DNA of 64,000 bases from JAFDZW01 sp038229915. Lineage in GTDB: Bacteria > Bacteroidota > Ignavibacteria > Palsa-1295. The notes beneath the pieces were generated by a model. It ran no database searches. It was not told the origin of the DNA and was given only the letters and a program-made list of their open reading frames with translations. Below are positions 8,643 through 17,293 of the stretch, piece after piece; position 1 is the first letter of the stretch; each line of letters starts with the position of its first letter. The translations under genes were made by a program, and so were the position numbers. Location: contig JBBRNY010000002.1 in the NCBI GenBank assembly GCA_038229915.1, forward strand, positions 4,922 to 68,921. Direction: 5' to 3'.

Positions 8643-9209
8643 ATGTACATTTTTGTCGGACTTGGAAATATTGGGCGTGAGTATGATGGGACTCGGCATA
8701 ACATCGGGTTTGCGATCGTTGATGCGCTCGAACGCGATCTTTCTCGCTCGCTCGGTTGGCGGCCAGGCAAAGGGGAGTATTACTACGCAAAGGGAATGCT
8801 CGGCATCGAAGAAATAGTGCTGGTCAAGCCGACGACCTATATGAATCTTTCAGGACGTGCGGTTCGCGATGTGATGGCGTTCTTCAAATGCGAAATATCA
8901 AACGTTGTTATTATTTGCGATGACATTGCGCTCCCGACCGGAAAACTCCGATTGCGGCTCAGTGGCTCTGACGGCGGACACAACGGTCTCAGCTCGATCA
9001 TCTATGAAATAGGCAGTGATGCTTATCCGCGTTTGCGTTGTGGCGTTGGTAATAATTTTCACAAAGGGCAACAAGCTAACTACGTCCTCGGCAAATTCCC
9101 GCCGGTCGAAGCAACCATAGTCGAAGACATGATCGCCGGTGCTATCTCAGGCTTAAAAGAGATCGCCAAGAATGGGATGGAGAAGGCGATGAATAAAGTG
9201 AATGTATAA
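8643..9209 (+). CDS. pth: Peptidyl-tRNA hydrolase
   Basis: A 188-residue enzyme that frees tRNA from prematurely released peptidyl-tRNA. The N-terminal FVGLGNIGREY has the substrate-contacting Asn9, and GTRHNIGF carries catalytic His19. KPTTYMNLSG and DDIALPTGKLRLR plus GGHNGLSSI complete the active site. Length is typical. It follows rplY by 100 bases beyond that gene's terminator. The next 170 bases (9210-9381) before the pyrophosphatase contain nothing I recognise. Confidence 0.96.
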   Translation: MYIFVGLGNIGREYDGTRHNIGFAIVDALERDLSRSLGWRPGKGEYYYAKGMLGIEEIVLVKPTTYMNLSGRAVRDVMAFFKCEISNVVIICDDIALPTGKLRLRLSGSDGGHNGLSSIIYEIGSDAYPRLRCGVGNNFHKGQQANYVLGKFPPVEATIVEDMIAGAISGLKEIAKNGMEKAMNKVNV

Positions 9210-9381
9210 GTATCTTCTGATCTCTATTGCACCTCAAAACGCCACCTCGAACGTACTTTTGGGGATTCCTGCTCTTTTTTTTCGTATTTTTATACTGATA
9301 TATTGATCACGCCCTCAAAAGGGGCTTTCACGAGTGTAATTTTTCATTTCAAATCACCACCAAACCCAATTACATCACAGA

Positions 9382-11598
9382 ATGGAACTACTAATAATCC
9401 TTGGTACCAGTGTGTTTGCGCTGTTGTTTGCAGGGGCGTACTTAATACCGAACGTGCTGAAGCGCGATCAGGGTACACCGGCAATGCAAAAGATCTCGAA
9501 CGCAATCAAAGAAGGCGCTGAAGCATTTTTGCGCCGTCAGAATAAAACGATCGTGCTGCTTGCAACAGTCGTTGCGGCGGTGATCTTCGTTGTGTATGGT
9601 TTTGTCCGCGTTCATAACGAGCATGATCCGGTTAATACCTCGATGATGCTCGCCTTCTGGACAACGCTCAGCTTTGTGCTTGGGGCGATCTGCTCAGTTG
9701 GTTCGGGATATATTGGTATGTGGGTTTCGATCCGTACGAATATCCGTACAGCAAGCGCGGCGACTCGTTCGCTCAATGAAGCATTGCAGACCGCACTTCG
9801 TGGCGGCGCAGTATCGGGCTTGTTCGTCGTAGCTCTTTCGCTTCTTGGTGTTGCAGGTTTGTTTGCTATTGTGCAGTTAACCGGTGTGGTTGGTGGCGCT
9901 GACCAGGACGTTGCGAAAATACCACTGTTAATAGGTGGTTACGGTTTTGGTGCGTCGTTCGTGGCGCTCTTCGCACAGCTTGGCGGTGGTATCTATACCA
10001 AAGCGGCTGACGTTGGTGCTGATCTTGTTGGTAAGGTCGAAGCCGGTATTCCAGAAGATGATCCTCGCAACCCTGCGGTTATTGCTGATCTCGTCGGTGA
10101 TAACGTTGGCGATTGTGCTGGTCGTGGTGCTGATCTTTTTGAGTCAACCGCTGCAGAAAACATCGGTGCGATGATCCTCGCTGCCGGTCTCTTTATTGCG
10201 AATCCGGGTGCATTCAAAGTTGGTATCTTGGGTGTGTTGTTATTCCCACTTGTTGCACGCGCGTTCGGGCTTCTTGCTTCGATCGTCGGTATTATGAGTG
10301 TGAAGACCAAAGAGACTGAAGATCCGATGAAGGCGCTCAATCGTGGTTATTATATCACGACTATCCTTGCGGCAGTCGGATTTTATGTTGCATCACATTG
10401 GCTGTTGGCACCTGCTGATCCGAACGGACCTGCTGGTGATGCCTGGTTGAATTTCTTCTTTTGCGGATTGATCGGCTTGGCTACGGCTCAGGCATTTGTG
10501 TATATCACACAATACTATACTGAGTATCGCTTCCGTCCAGTTAAGAGCATCGCAGAAGCATCACAGACAGGACCTGCAACGAATATCATCGCCGGTATGG
10601 CCGTTGGTTTCGAGAACGTAGCATTCCCGATCTTGGTGATCGGTGCGGCTATTATCTCATCATACTATCTTGGTGATGGCAGTGGTTTGAAGCATGCTGG
10701 TCTCTTCGGTACAGCCGTTGCGACAATGGGTATGCTTGGTACTGCGGCTTACATCTTGGCAATGGATACATTCGGACCTATCACCGATAACGCCGGTGGT
10801 ATCGTCGAAATGAGTCAACAGCCAGAACACATTCGTGAAAAGACCGATCGTTTGGATGCGGTTGGTAACACAACCAAAGCATTGACCAAAGGTTATGCAG
10901 TGGGTTCGGCAGCGCTTGCGGCGTTCTTGTTGTTCTCGGCATATCTTGATGAGCTTTCGCATTATGGCTTGAAGCTCACTTCAGTTGATATGACAAAGCC
11001 TGAAGTATTTGTCGGCGCGGCACTTGGTGGTATGTTGGTGTTCTTGTTTACATCAATGGCCATCAAGGCGGTCGGAAGAACAGCGTATGCGGTTATCAAT
11101 GACGTGCGTGCACAGTTCAAAGAAAAGCCAGGTATCTTGCTTGGCACTCAGGAGCCTGATTACGGCAGAACCGTTGATATCGTAACTCGCGCATCGCTCA
11201 AGGAAATGATCATGCCGGGTATTTTGGTCGCAACAGCTCCGGTGATCGTTGGGCTTGCGTTCAAATTTCTCTATGATATGAAATCGGCAAGCTCAAACCC
11301 TGACACCGTAGCACGTCTGGCAACAGGCGGCGAAGTGGTTGCCGGGTTCTTGATGGTCGCAACGATCGTTGGTATCCTTGTTGCATTGCTGCTCAATAAT
11401 AGCGGCGGTGCATGGGATAACGCGAAGAAATTTATTGAAATGGGTAACTACGGCGGCAAGAAGTCTGAGGCTCACAAAGCCGCAGTCGTCGGCGATACGG
11501 TTGGCGATCCGTTCAAGGATACAGCCGGTCCATCATTGCACGTACTCATAAAATTGATCGCAACGATCACCCTCGTTCTCGCTCCGTTGTTTATCTAA
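9382..11598 (+). CDS. hppA: Membrane-bound proton-pumping inorganic pyrophosphatase, K+-independent type
   Basis: A 738-residue integral membrane protein of about 16 helices that couples PPi hydrolysis to H+ export across the inner membrane. The catalytic loops are intact: DVGADLVGKVE, DDPRNPAVIADLVGDNVGD and the C-terminal GDTVGDPFKDTAGPS. The subtype-deciding motif reads GNTTKA. The lysine there marks K+-independent H+-pumping enzymes, where K+-dependent ones carry alanine. It stands alone, followed by a strong terminator, and may save energy by using PPi from biosynthesis, including the PPi made downstream of prs reactions. Confidence 0.96.
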   Translation: MELLIILGTSVFALLFAGAYLIPNVLKRDQGTPAMQKISNAIKEGAEAFLRRQNKTIVLLATVVAAVIFVVYGFVRVHNEHDPVNTSMMLAFWTTLSFVLGAICSVGSGYIGMWVSIRTNIRTASAATRSLNEALQTALRGGAVSGLFVVALSLLGVAGLFAIVQLTGVVGGADQDVAKIPLLIGGYGFGASFVALFAQLGGGIYTKAADVGADLVGKVEAGIPEDDPRNPAVIADLVGDNVGDCAGRGADLFESTAAENIGAMILAAGLFIANPGAFKVGILGVLLFPLVARAFGLLASIVGIMSVKTKETEDPMKALNRGYYITTILAAVGFYVASHWLLAPADPNGPAGDAWLNFFFCGLIGLATAQAFVYITQYYTEYRFRPVKSIAEASQTGPATNIIAGMAVGFENVAFPILVIGAAIISSYYLGDGSGLKHAGLFGTAVATMGMLGTAAYILAMDTFGPITDNAGGIVEMSQQPEHIREKTDRLDAVGNTTKALTKGYAVGSAALAAFLLFSAYLDELSHYGLKLTSVDMTKPEVFVGAALGGMLVFLFTSMAIKAVGRTAYAVINDVRAQFKEKPGILLGTQEPDYGRTVDIVTRASLKEMIMPGILVATAPVIVGLAFKFLYDMKSASSNPDTVARLATGGEVVAGFLMVATIVGILVALLLNNSGGAWDNAKKFIEMGNYGGKKSEAHKAAVVGDTVGDPFKDTAGPSLHVLIKLIATITLVLAPLFI

Positions 11599-11626
11599 GC
11601 GACAACAAGGTTACTGTTTTAAGAAA

Positions 11627-11656
11627 AGCCCCAACAGCAATGTTGGGGCTTTTTTT
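11627..11656 (+). terminator. Rho-independent terminator after hppA
   Basis: A perfect 10-bp stem (11627-11636 with 11641-11650) with a GCAA tetraloop and a T run. It lies between convergent genes and could also reduce transcription arriving from the minus-strand TonB receptor gene. Confidence 0.9.
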
Positions 11657-11693
11657 GTGACGTATCAGTATGCCTGACAACAGTCGGAGCTGA

Positions 11694-13880
11694 TTACAGA
11701 ATAAATCTGATGCCGCCATTGACTGCTCTTCCTTCGAGTGGAGCATAGATATGAAGCCTATCAAACTTTCCAGTAATGAATGGATCGCCGATAAACGTCG
11801 GGTCAAAATTTGTTTGCTTGACATCAAATATGTTTTCGAAATTGATATATATTCTGAATTGCCCGAATGTTTTTTCGACTAATGCACCAAACAGCCAGTA
11901 TGATGGTGTTACGGTTCGGAAAGGATCTCGGTCTATTTGTTGTGAGCCAATAAAATAACTTTCAAGGCCCGAACGCCATCCATTGTCTTGGTCTTCAAAC
12001 ATCAATACGATACCAAGATTATGTCGTGGATTAAGCTCGATCTCTTTCGTGATGCCGAGATTACTTTGTGTTGCATAGGTATAGGTATATCCAAACGAAA
12101 GTTTGAATTCATCATATAAGAATTGAGTCGTAATTTCGGCGCCTTTGGTGATGGTTGCGCCACTTGCATTTTCAAGTGTAATGATTTGTTGTGCGATAGA
12201 GTCTTCGTTAATAACGAGTGAGTGCTTGAGCGTAGTGTGGAAGAGGGCAGTGTTGATCGTTATTCCGAGTGGTCCCAGCACGGTTCGCCAGTTTGCATCG
12301 AACGAAAAACTTTGTGCATCTTCAGAGCGCAGGTTCTCTATGCCTCGGATATCGTGATAGCCAATTTCTTCTGATTCTTCGACAAATATCGTTGGCGATT
12401 TATATCCACCGCCACCACCGATACGAAGTGTCAGCGCATCGGTCGGTTTATAAAAGAATGAAAGCCGAGGTGTGACGAACGTGCCATAGACATTATGATG
12501 ATCGGCGCGAATGCCACCTACGACTTTAAAATTACTTGCGACACTCCATTCATCTTGAATAAATATTCCCGGCACAGAATAATTATAGCTGAGCGATGGC
12601 GTTTCGCGAATGGTTTGATCGGAAAAAATATCGCCTGAATATGCAGCGCCAACAAGGAGACTATGCTCGCTTAAAAGAAATGAGTGTTGTGCATCAGCAT
12701 AGAGCACCGTTTGTTTTCCATTAAACGGAATATTACCATAGTGTGCATTGCGCATTAATTGCATTGCCGCCGCACTGACAGCAAATTGTGTGTTGTCGGA
12801 AATATCATAGTCGAGATGTGCCGTGCCATAAAATCTTTCCGAGGTATTGCGTTCGGTGTACGGCGAAGCATTATTATCTGTCGTCGTATCGATCACGCCG
12901 CCATTTCGTGTTTCTTTCATATAGCCAAATCCGATCTTCGCTTTTACCTCATCGCTAAAATGATAAAAGAGTTGAGGTGAAATATTTAGACGGCTATATC
13001 CGGCAATGTCGCTGAAGTTGTCTCCATTGACATCGTAAATAGCCTGGCGATCATAACTTGAAAATAATGTCAGGCCGAGATCATCGATCGTATTAGCATA
13101 ATAGACCGCCGCATCTTGTCCGTTTTGGCTGGTGATATTGATCAGCGCACTAAAGTCCTCGTGTTCTTGTGGAAGTTTTGTCAGGAAGTTCACGACACCG
13201 GCTATTGCATCGGCACCATAGAGCACCGAGCTTGCACCTTTGATGATCTCGATCTGCCGAAGATTCAGTGGTGGCATCTGAGTAATACCAAGTCCTGCCG
13301 ATAGCCCACCAAGATTAGGAATACCATCAACAAGTATCTGAGTATATCTTCCTTGCAAACCTTGAATGCGGATGTTGGCAGAGTTGCTGGTTGAAGAAGT
13401 TGTTTGCACTCGAATGCCTGGTGTTTCATTCAGTGCCATCGAAAGACTTGAGGCTTCCATCATTATTTTTTCTTCGAGCTCTTCTTCCGGTATTGCTTCG
13501 ACCCTAATAGGAGCATCGGCAATCGATCGAGTTGTTCGCGTCCCGGTCACGACTACTTCTTCACCTTCGGTATGCAATGGCTGAAGGATGATCGGCAGAA
13601 AAAGTGAATCACTGCTGAGCGTAATTGATAGCGAGAGTCGTTCGTATCCATTTGCATTGATGATGACGGTATGAATTCCGCTCTGAAGTGATCGGAGTAC
13701 AAATGTGCCATCGGAAGATGTTTTTACCCCACTCGTTGGGCGGTCTATTTTGATTCGTACGCCGATGATCGGTTCGCCTGAAACCGAGTCACTGACAATA
13801 CCAGTAAGAATATGTTTTTGGGCAAGAGCATTGCCAGCTATGAATAGCATACACAGGAAAAATAGAATATATCGTTTCAT
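11694..13880 (-). CDS. TonB-dependent outer-membrane receptor
   Basis: Start taken at the ATG ending at 13880 (728 residues), which begins a clean signal peptide MKRYILFFL...ALAQ; a longer frame adds 13 unlikely residues. A carboxypeptidase-regulatory-like domain (residues about 21-100) precedes the TonB plug (VVVTGTRTTRSIADAP, with RIQGLQGRYTQILVDG and IEIIKGASSVLYGADAIAGVVN). A 22-strand barrel follows to the C-terminal F-x-L. It imports an unknown ligand with TonB energy. The gene lies 74 bases downstream of a small Cys/His-rich secreted protein, which suggests a metal or metal-complex ligand (inference). Confidence 0.92.
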   Translation of the reverse strand: MKRYILFFLCMLFIAGNALAQKHILTGIVSDSVSGEPIIGVRIKIDRPTSGVKTSSDGTFVLRSLQSGIHTVIINANGYERLSLSITLSSDSLFLPIILQPLHTEGEEVVVTGTRTTRSIADAPIRVEAIPEEELEEKIMMEASSLSMALNETPGIRVQTTSSTSNSANIRIQGLQGRYTQILVDGIPNLGGLSAGLGITQMPPLNLRQIEIIKGASSVLYGADAIAGVVNFLTKLPQEHEDFSALINITSQNGQDAAVYYANTIDDLGLTLFSSYDRQAIYDVNGDNFSDIAGYSRLNISPQLFYHFSDEVKAKIGFGYMKETRNGGVIDTTTDNNASPYTERNTSERFYGTAHLDYDISDNTQFAVSAAAMQLMRNAHYGNIPFNGKQTVLYADAQHSFLLSEHSLLVGAAYSGDIFSDQTIRETPSLSYNYSVPGIFIQDEWSVASNFKVVGGIRADHHNVYGTFVTPRLSFFYKPTDALTLRIGGGGGYKSPTIFVEESEEIGYHDIRGIENLRSEDAQSFSFDANWRTVLGPLGITINTALFHTTLKHSLVINEDSIAQQIITLENASGATITKGAEITTQFLYDEFKLSFGYTYTYATQSNLGITKEIELNPRHNLGIVLMFEDQDNGWRSGLESYFIGSQQIDRDPFRTVTPSYWLFGALVEKTFGQFRIYINFENIFDVKQTNFDPTFIGDPFITGKFDRLHIYAPLEGRAVNGGIRFIL

Positions 13881-13954
13881 TTTGTACATAAAAATTGATA
13901 AATACACAAGACCCACCATGACGGTGAAGCGTTAATAGAATATAGAGAGTGTAT

Positions 13955-14281
13955 TTATGCTTGCGGAGGTCGCAGGAACGGCTCTATCGGTAGAGCGAGT
14001 GTAGAAGGATTAAGATCGTTTGCTATTATTGGAATGCTATAAAAAATTGGATCGGCACTGGTCGAAGGTCGATAGGCAGGGTAGTGGCACGGGCACTCGG
14101 AACAAGAGTCGGATTGGCAGTCTGTAGAACCCGAATGGTCATTGTGCTTATCTGAGCGTTCTTGAGACTGATGGGTACAGCTATTATCTTGCGGCAAAGC
14201 ACACGCGACAACAGCCCCGCAATAGCCAATTGCGGCTAACAAAGTCAATACAAAGACGATATGGCGAAGTATGGCTTTCAT
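13955..14281 (-). CDS. Small secreted Cys/His-rich protein, possibly metal-binding
   Basis: A 108-residue protein with a signal peptide (residues about 1-28, ending AVVACA). The next 40 residues are dense in His, Cys, Asp and Ser, including a CSECPCHYP motif near residue 61. The C-terminal part is proline-rich. I do not recognise a named family; short periplasmic Cys/His proteins upstream of TonB receptors, such as DUF2946-like ones, are common, but identity is not proven. It is first in a two-gene minus-strand unit with the TonB receptor, so metal sensing or capture for that receptor is a reasonable inference. The 200 bases upstream, up to rpsF, show no clear operator. Confidence 0.7.
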   Translation of the reverse strand: MKAILRHIVFVLTLLAAIGYCGAVVACALPQDNSCTHQSQERSDKHNDHSGSTDCQSDSCSECPCHYPAYRPSTSADPIFYSIPIIANDLNPSTLALPIEPFLRPPQA

Positions 14282-14482
14282 TCTTGTCTATCTAACAACA
14301 GTTCTCGGTTCAATGTTCTTCAAGAGCATTCTTTGGTAGCCGTTTGACTATTGGGGATTTGTGGCTATTTTCTGCGAACCACTTTGGCATAATTTTGTTT
14401 TACAGGCTCGAATTTTTTCCTGCTCCTGCACTGAAAATCAGGGGCTGCCGGACGATGTTGTACGGTAACCATAGGACACAAT

Positions 14483-14878
14483 ATGAGCATAAAACGATAC
14501 GAAACTACTTTCTTGTTGCCCACAACAATGACCGACGAAGCCATCAATACGCTCGTCAAGCATTTTGAAGATACCGTTACCAAAAACGGTGGCACGCTGA
14601 TGGAGACCGAACGTTGGGGAATCCGCCGTTTGGCATATATGATCATCAAGCATACCAGCGCCCATTACTTTTCATTGCATTACACCGCCCCAGGCGAAAC
14701 CAACGGTAAGCTCAACCGTGCGTTCCAACTTGACGAAGATGTTCTTCGTTGGATGATCTTGGAAATGCCAGAAACAAATTTTGCGAAACGTGCAAAGATG
14801 AAAGCTCGCGTCGAGAACGTCGAGGCACGTCGTGTGGCTCATAATGCCAAGACCGCCGAAGAAGCAGCGGCACAATAA
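14483..14878 (+). CDS. rpsF: 30S ribosomal protein S6
   Basis: A 131-residue S6 with the ferredoxin-like fold: YETTFLLP at the N-terminus, WGIRRLAYMIIKH in the middle, FQLDEDVLRWMILE towards the end, and an Ala/Glu-rich tail. It binds 16S rRNA together with S18. It opens the rpsF-ssb-rplI run. A TAATTTTG sequence at 14390-14397, about 86 bases upstream, matches the TAnnTTTG core and might be its promoter, but no well-spaced -33 element is seen. The usual S18 gene is not in this cluster. Confidence 0.95.
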   Translation: MSIKRYETTFLLPTTMTDEAINTLVKHFEDTVTKNGGTLMETERWGIRRLAYMIIKHTSAHYFSLHYTAPGETNGKLNRAFQLDEDVLRWMILEMPETNFAKRAKMKARVENVEARRVAHNAKTAEEAAAQ

Positions 14879-14963
14879 TTTTTTGTTTCGGTAGGGAAAG
14901 CCCCTACTGCCGAGACAGTGAGGTGTTTCTTTTCAAGCAGTACCCATTATGGCTTGTTTAAAG

Positions 14964-15389
14964 ATGCCGGAGATCAATTGTGTGCATATTGCCGGAAACC
15001 TGACCAAGGACCCGACAATGCGCAAGACTAGCACCGGATGTTTGGTTGTTAACTTTTGTATTGCATCAAATACAAAATATCGCGACCCAAACAACCAGTG
15101 GATCGAAGATACGTGTTATGTCGGCGTTGTCGCTTGGAGCCGACTTGCCGAAAGTTGTATGGAGCGCCTGACCAAAGGCAGTGCCGTCTTAGTAACAGGC
15201 GAGCTGCAAAGCCGAGTGCTACATACCGAGAATGGTTTTTCGAGAACCGTTGTCGAGATCAAGGCGCACCGCATTCAGTTCTTGAACAAGACTGAATATG
15301 CCGTTGAACTCGAAGGCTCGGATATGGACGAGCTGTTGATCAAAGAGGGCGTTGCTTCGAACGAAGAGATTGCACCAATAGAATTGTAA
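14964..15389 (+). CDS. ssb: Single-stranded DNA-binding protein
   Basis: ATG at 14964 (141 residues) gives the family-typical MPEINCVHIAGNLTKDP start; an ATG 15 bases upstream is also possible. The OB fold spans about residues 1-105 (VNFCIASNTKYRD, TCYVGVVAWSRLAE, KGSAVLVTGELQSR). The tail is short and acidic and ends EEIAPIEL rather than the usual DDDIPF-type tip that docks repair proteins, so partner binding may differ. It lies in the classical place after rpsF, 30 bases before rplI. Confidence 0.93.
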   Translation: MPEINCVHIAGNLTKDPTMRKTSTGCLVVNFCIASNTKYRDPNNQWIEDTCYVGVVAWSRLAESCMERLTKGSAVLVTGELQSRVLHTENGFSRTVVEIKAHRIQFLNKTEYAVELEGSDMDELLIKEGVASNEEIAPIEL

Positions 15390-15419
15390 AGTTTATACGA
15401 ATTATCAGAGAGATATATT

Positions 15420-15863
15420 ATGCAGGTTATTTTACGTGAGGATGTCGAGAAGGTTGGTTTAGCTGGCGAAATGATTAACGTCAAAGACGGCTATGCTCGC
15501 AATTTTTTAGTACCGCGTCGTTTGGCGTATGTTTCTACCCCGAGCGCGACTCGTCGCATCGAGCAGGAAATGAAGATCCGCGCCAAGAAAGTGGACATTG
15601 AGCGCGCTGACTTGACCGAGCTTGCCGCAAAGCTCAGCGAGCTGTCGGTAACGATACCGATGCGTGTCGGCGAAGAAGAGCGTTTGTATGGTTCGGTTAC
15701 TCCGATGATGATCGCCGAGTCATTGAACAATCAAGGCTACAAGATCGACCGTCGCACGATCTCTATCGTCGAGCAGATCCGAACACTCGGTGCTCACGAT
15801 GTTACGCTGAAGCTCAAGCACGGCGTCACAGCGCAGATCAAAGTAAACGTCGTTTCAGAGTAA
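15420..15863 (+). CDS. rplI: 50S ribosomal protein L9
   Basis: A 147-residue L9 of standard length. The N-terminal domain has VILREDVEKVGLAGEMINVKDGYARNFLVPR, followed by the long connecting helix (residues about 45-75) and the C-terminal domain with RLYGSVT and the IDRRTI/IRTLGAHDVTLKLKHGV blocks. It binds 23S rRNA near the L1 stalk. Only 30 bases separate it from ssb, with no rpsR between. Confidence 0.96.
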   Translation: MQVILREDVEKVGLAGEMINVKDGYARNFLVPRRLAYVSTPSATRRIEQEMKIRAKKVDIERADLTELAAKLSELSVTIPMRVGEEERLYGSVTPMMIAESLNNQGYKIDRRTISIVEQIRTLGAHDVTLKLKHGVTAQIKVNVVSE

Positions 15864-15884
15864 ACGATCAATATCTTTAAGAAA

Positions 15885-15914
15885 AGCCCCGACAGTGATG
15901 TCGGGGCTTTTTTG
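15885..15914 (+). terminator. Rho-independent terminator of the rpsF-ssb-rplI run
   Basis: A perfect 10-bp stem (15885-15894 with 15899-15908), GTGA tetraloop and a T run. It closely resembles the hppA terminator. Confidence 0.9.
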
Positions 15915-15980
15915 TTTTTAGTAGAGGTGACTTGAGTCGCTTCCAATGAATTATTTTCCATATCCGTTGTTTTTTATAGT

Positions 15981-16208
15981 ATGCACACAATAACATTAGA
16001 TTCGGTTCTTGACGAAGTGATGCTCCTGAGTTCGGAGCAACGCGATATGTTGGTCGATATTCTTCGAGGCAGACAAATAGAACTCCATCGCGAACAAATG
16101 CTCCGCGACGTTGAAGAAGGGCTCGCTGAGTTCAAAAGCGGCAACTTGAAACCAATGACGGTTCAAGAGATAATGAAAGAAGCGCGCGAACCAGACGAGT
16201 GCGAATAA
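15981..16208 (+). CDS. Putative antitoxin of a type II toxin-antitoxin pair
   Basis: A 75-residue, mostly helical, acidic protein (MHTITLDSVLDEVMLLSSEQRDML...). The N-terminal part resembles short antitoxins with an alternating hydrophobic start followed by helices, and the C-terminal half would wrap the toxin. It overlaps the downstream RelE/YafQ-like gene by 10 bases, the usual antitoxin-first order. The antitoxin call rests mainly on this context, not on a recognised DNA-binding fold. Confidence 0.7.
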   Translation: MHTITLDSVLDEVMLLSSEQRDMLVDILRGRQIELHREQMLRDVEEGLAEFKSGNLKPMTVQEIMKEAREPDECE

Positions 16209-16483
16209 TATCACGATCACCCGGATTTAAGCGTGAATTGAAAAAATTCATAAAGAACAATCCGCGTCTTTATGAAAGAATAGAAGAAACATTAGAGGAA
16301 ATGCTCAAAGACCCATTTGCACCATTTCTCGAAACTCACAAGTTAGGTGGAAAATTTAAAGGGATTCTCTCTTGCTCTTGTGGATATGATTGTAGAATAT
16401 TATTTATTATAGAGCAGGATTCTCAAACGGGAAACGAAACGGTGCTTCTATTGAGTATTGGTACTCATGATGCTGTTTACTAA
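16199..16483 (+). CDS. RelE/YafQ-family mRNA interferase toxin
   Basis: A 94-residue basic protein starting at GTG 16199 inside the antitoxin gene. It has the family pattern: SPGFKRELKKFIKN at the N-terminus, a LGGKFKGILSCSCGYDCRILF core with the strand-forming cysteines, and a C-terminal IGTHDAVY where the His is in the place used for catalysis in YafQ-type RNases. It would cut mRNA on the ribosome when freed from the antitoxin. The pair sits between rplI and engB, both essential-type genes. Confidence 0.82.
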   Translation: MRIISRSPGFKRELKKFIKNNPRLYERIEETLEEMLKDPFAPFLETHKLGGKFKGILSCSCGYDCRILFIIEQDSQTGNETVLLLSIGTHDAVY

Positions 16484-16575
16484 GACTATTATGTCCCCAA
16501 GCTTCCACTGCAACCCAACCCACTGCGACAATATCACTGAAAATATCGTTATCTAAGACTAACGAAAAAAAACGC

Positions 16576-17157
16576 GTGAGCAAGATACCTGAATTTACGA
16601 AATCGGTTTTTGATCTGAAAGACCTTCCGACCGATGGGACGACGGAGATCGCTTTTATTGGTCGCTCGAATGTCGGGAAGTCTTCGCTCATCAATTCGCT
16701 TGCCTCACGTAAGCAGCTCGCCCGTACCAGTGGCAAACCCGGCAAGACCCAAAGCCTCAATTACTATCTGTTTCCCGATAAATATTATATTGTCGATACT
16801 CCGGGCTACGGCTATGCGGCTCGGTCGAAGAAAGATAGGGATGTTTGGCGGGGGATTATGGACGAATATGTCAGCGGTCGGGACGAACTGGCGGCGATCG
16901 GCATATTAATAGATGCCCGTCACGAGGGGCTTGAAAATGACATTACCGCTCTCGAATGGCTTGTCGGGCAAGGGAAGCCGTGGTTCGCGATATTAACAAA
17001 AATCGATAAAGTCAAGCAAAAGGATATATCTGCCCACGAAAAGTACCTGAAAGCGGAATTTAGCGGAGCCGAATTGCTGTTTGGTGTGTCTGTTGTGAGT
17101 GGAATCGGTGTAAAGCGACTCTCGAGTTATTTGCGATCGCTGGTTCCGAAAAAGTAA
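16576..17157 (+). CDS. engB: Ribosome biogenesis GTPase EngB/YsxC
   Basis: A 193-residue P-loop GTPase starting at GTG 16576. The G1 loop GRSNVGKSS is at residues 29-37, GKPGKTQSLNYY gives switch I, DTPGYGY is G3 and TKIDKV is G4. Length and order are typical. It is needed for late assembly of the 50S subunit, consistent with the ribosomal genes just upstream. No terminator is evident after it. Confidence 0.95.
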   Translation: MSKIPEFTKSVFDLKDLPTDGTTEIAFIGRSNVGKSSLINSLASRKQLARTSGKPGKTQSLNYYLFPDKYYIVDTPGYGYAARSKKDRDVWRGIMDEYVSGRDELAAIGILIDARHEGLENDITALEWLVGQGKPWFAILTKIDKVKQKDISAHEKYLKAEFSGAELLFGVSVVSGIGVKRLSSYLRSLVPKK

Positions 17158-17293
17158 CATCGCTGTCATTCGCAACTTCGGGTGGAGTTGTGTGTTCTTG
17201 TCTTTAGTGAGATATTTGAAGATTCCGTCAAAAAATTGCGTAATTTGCAATTCTGAGATGTGATCTGTTCACCTAAAATAATATTGTACTTCA

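Noticed and set aside
9303..9521. 72-codon frame before hppA
   Set aside because: Overlaps the hppA start in another frame and shows no protein-like features.
14282..14482. Possible riboswitch upstream of the TonB/Cys-rich pair or rpsF
   Set aside because: I looked for cobalamin-type conserved boxes and stable multi-stem structure and saw none I could defend.
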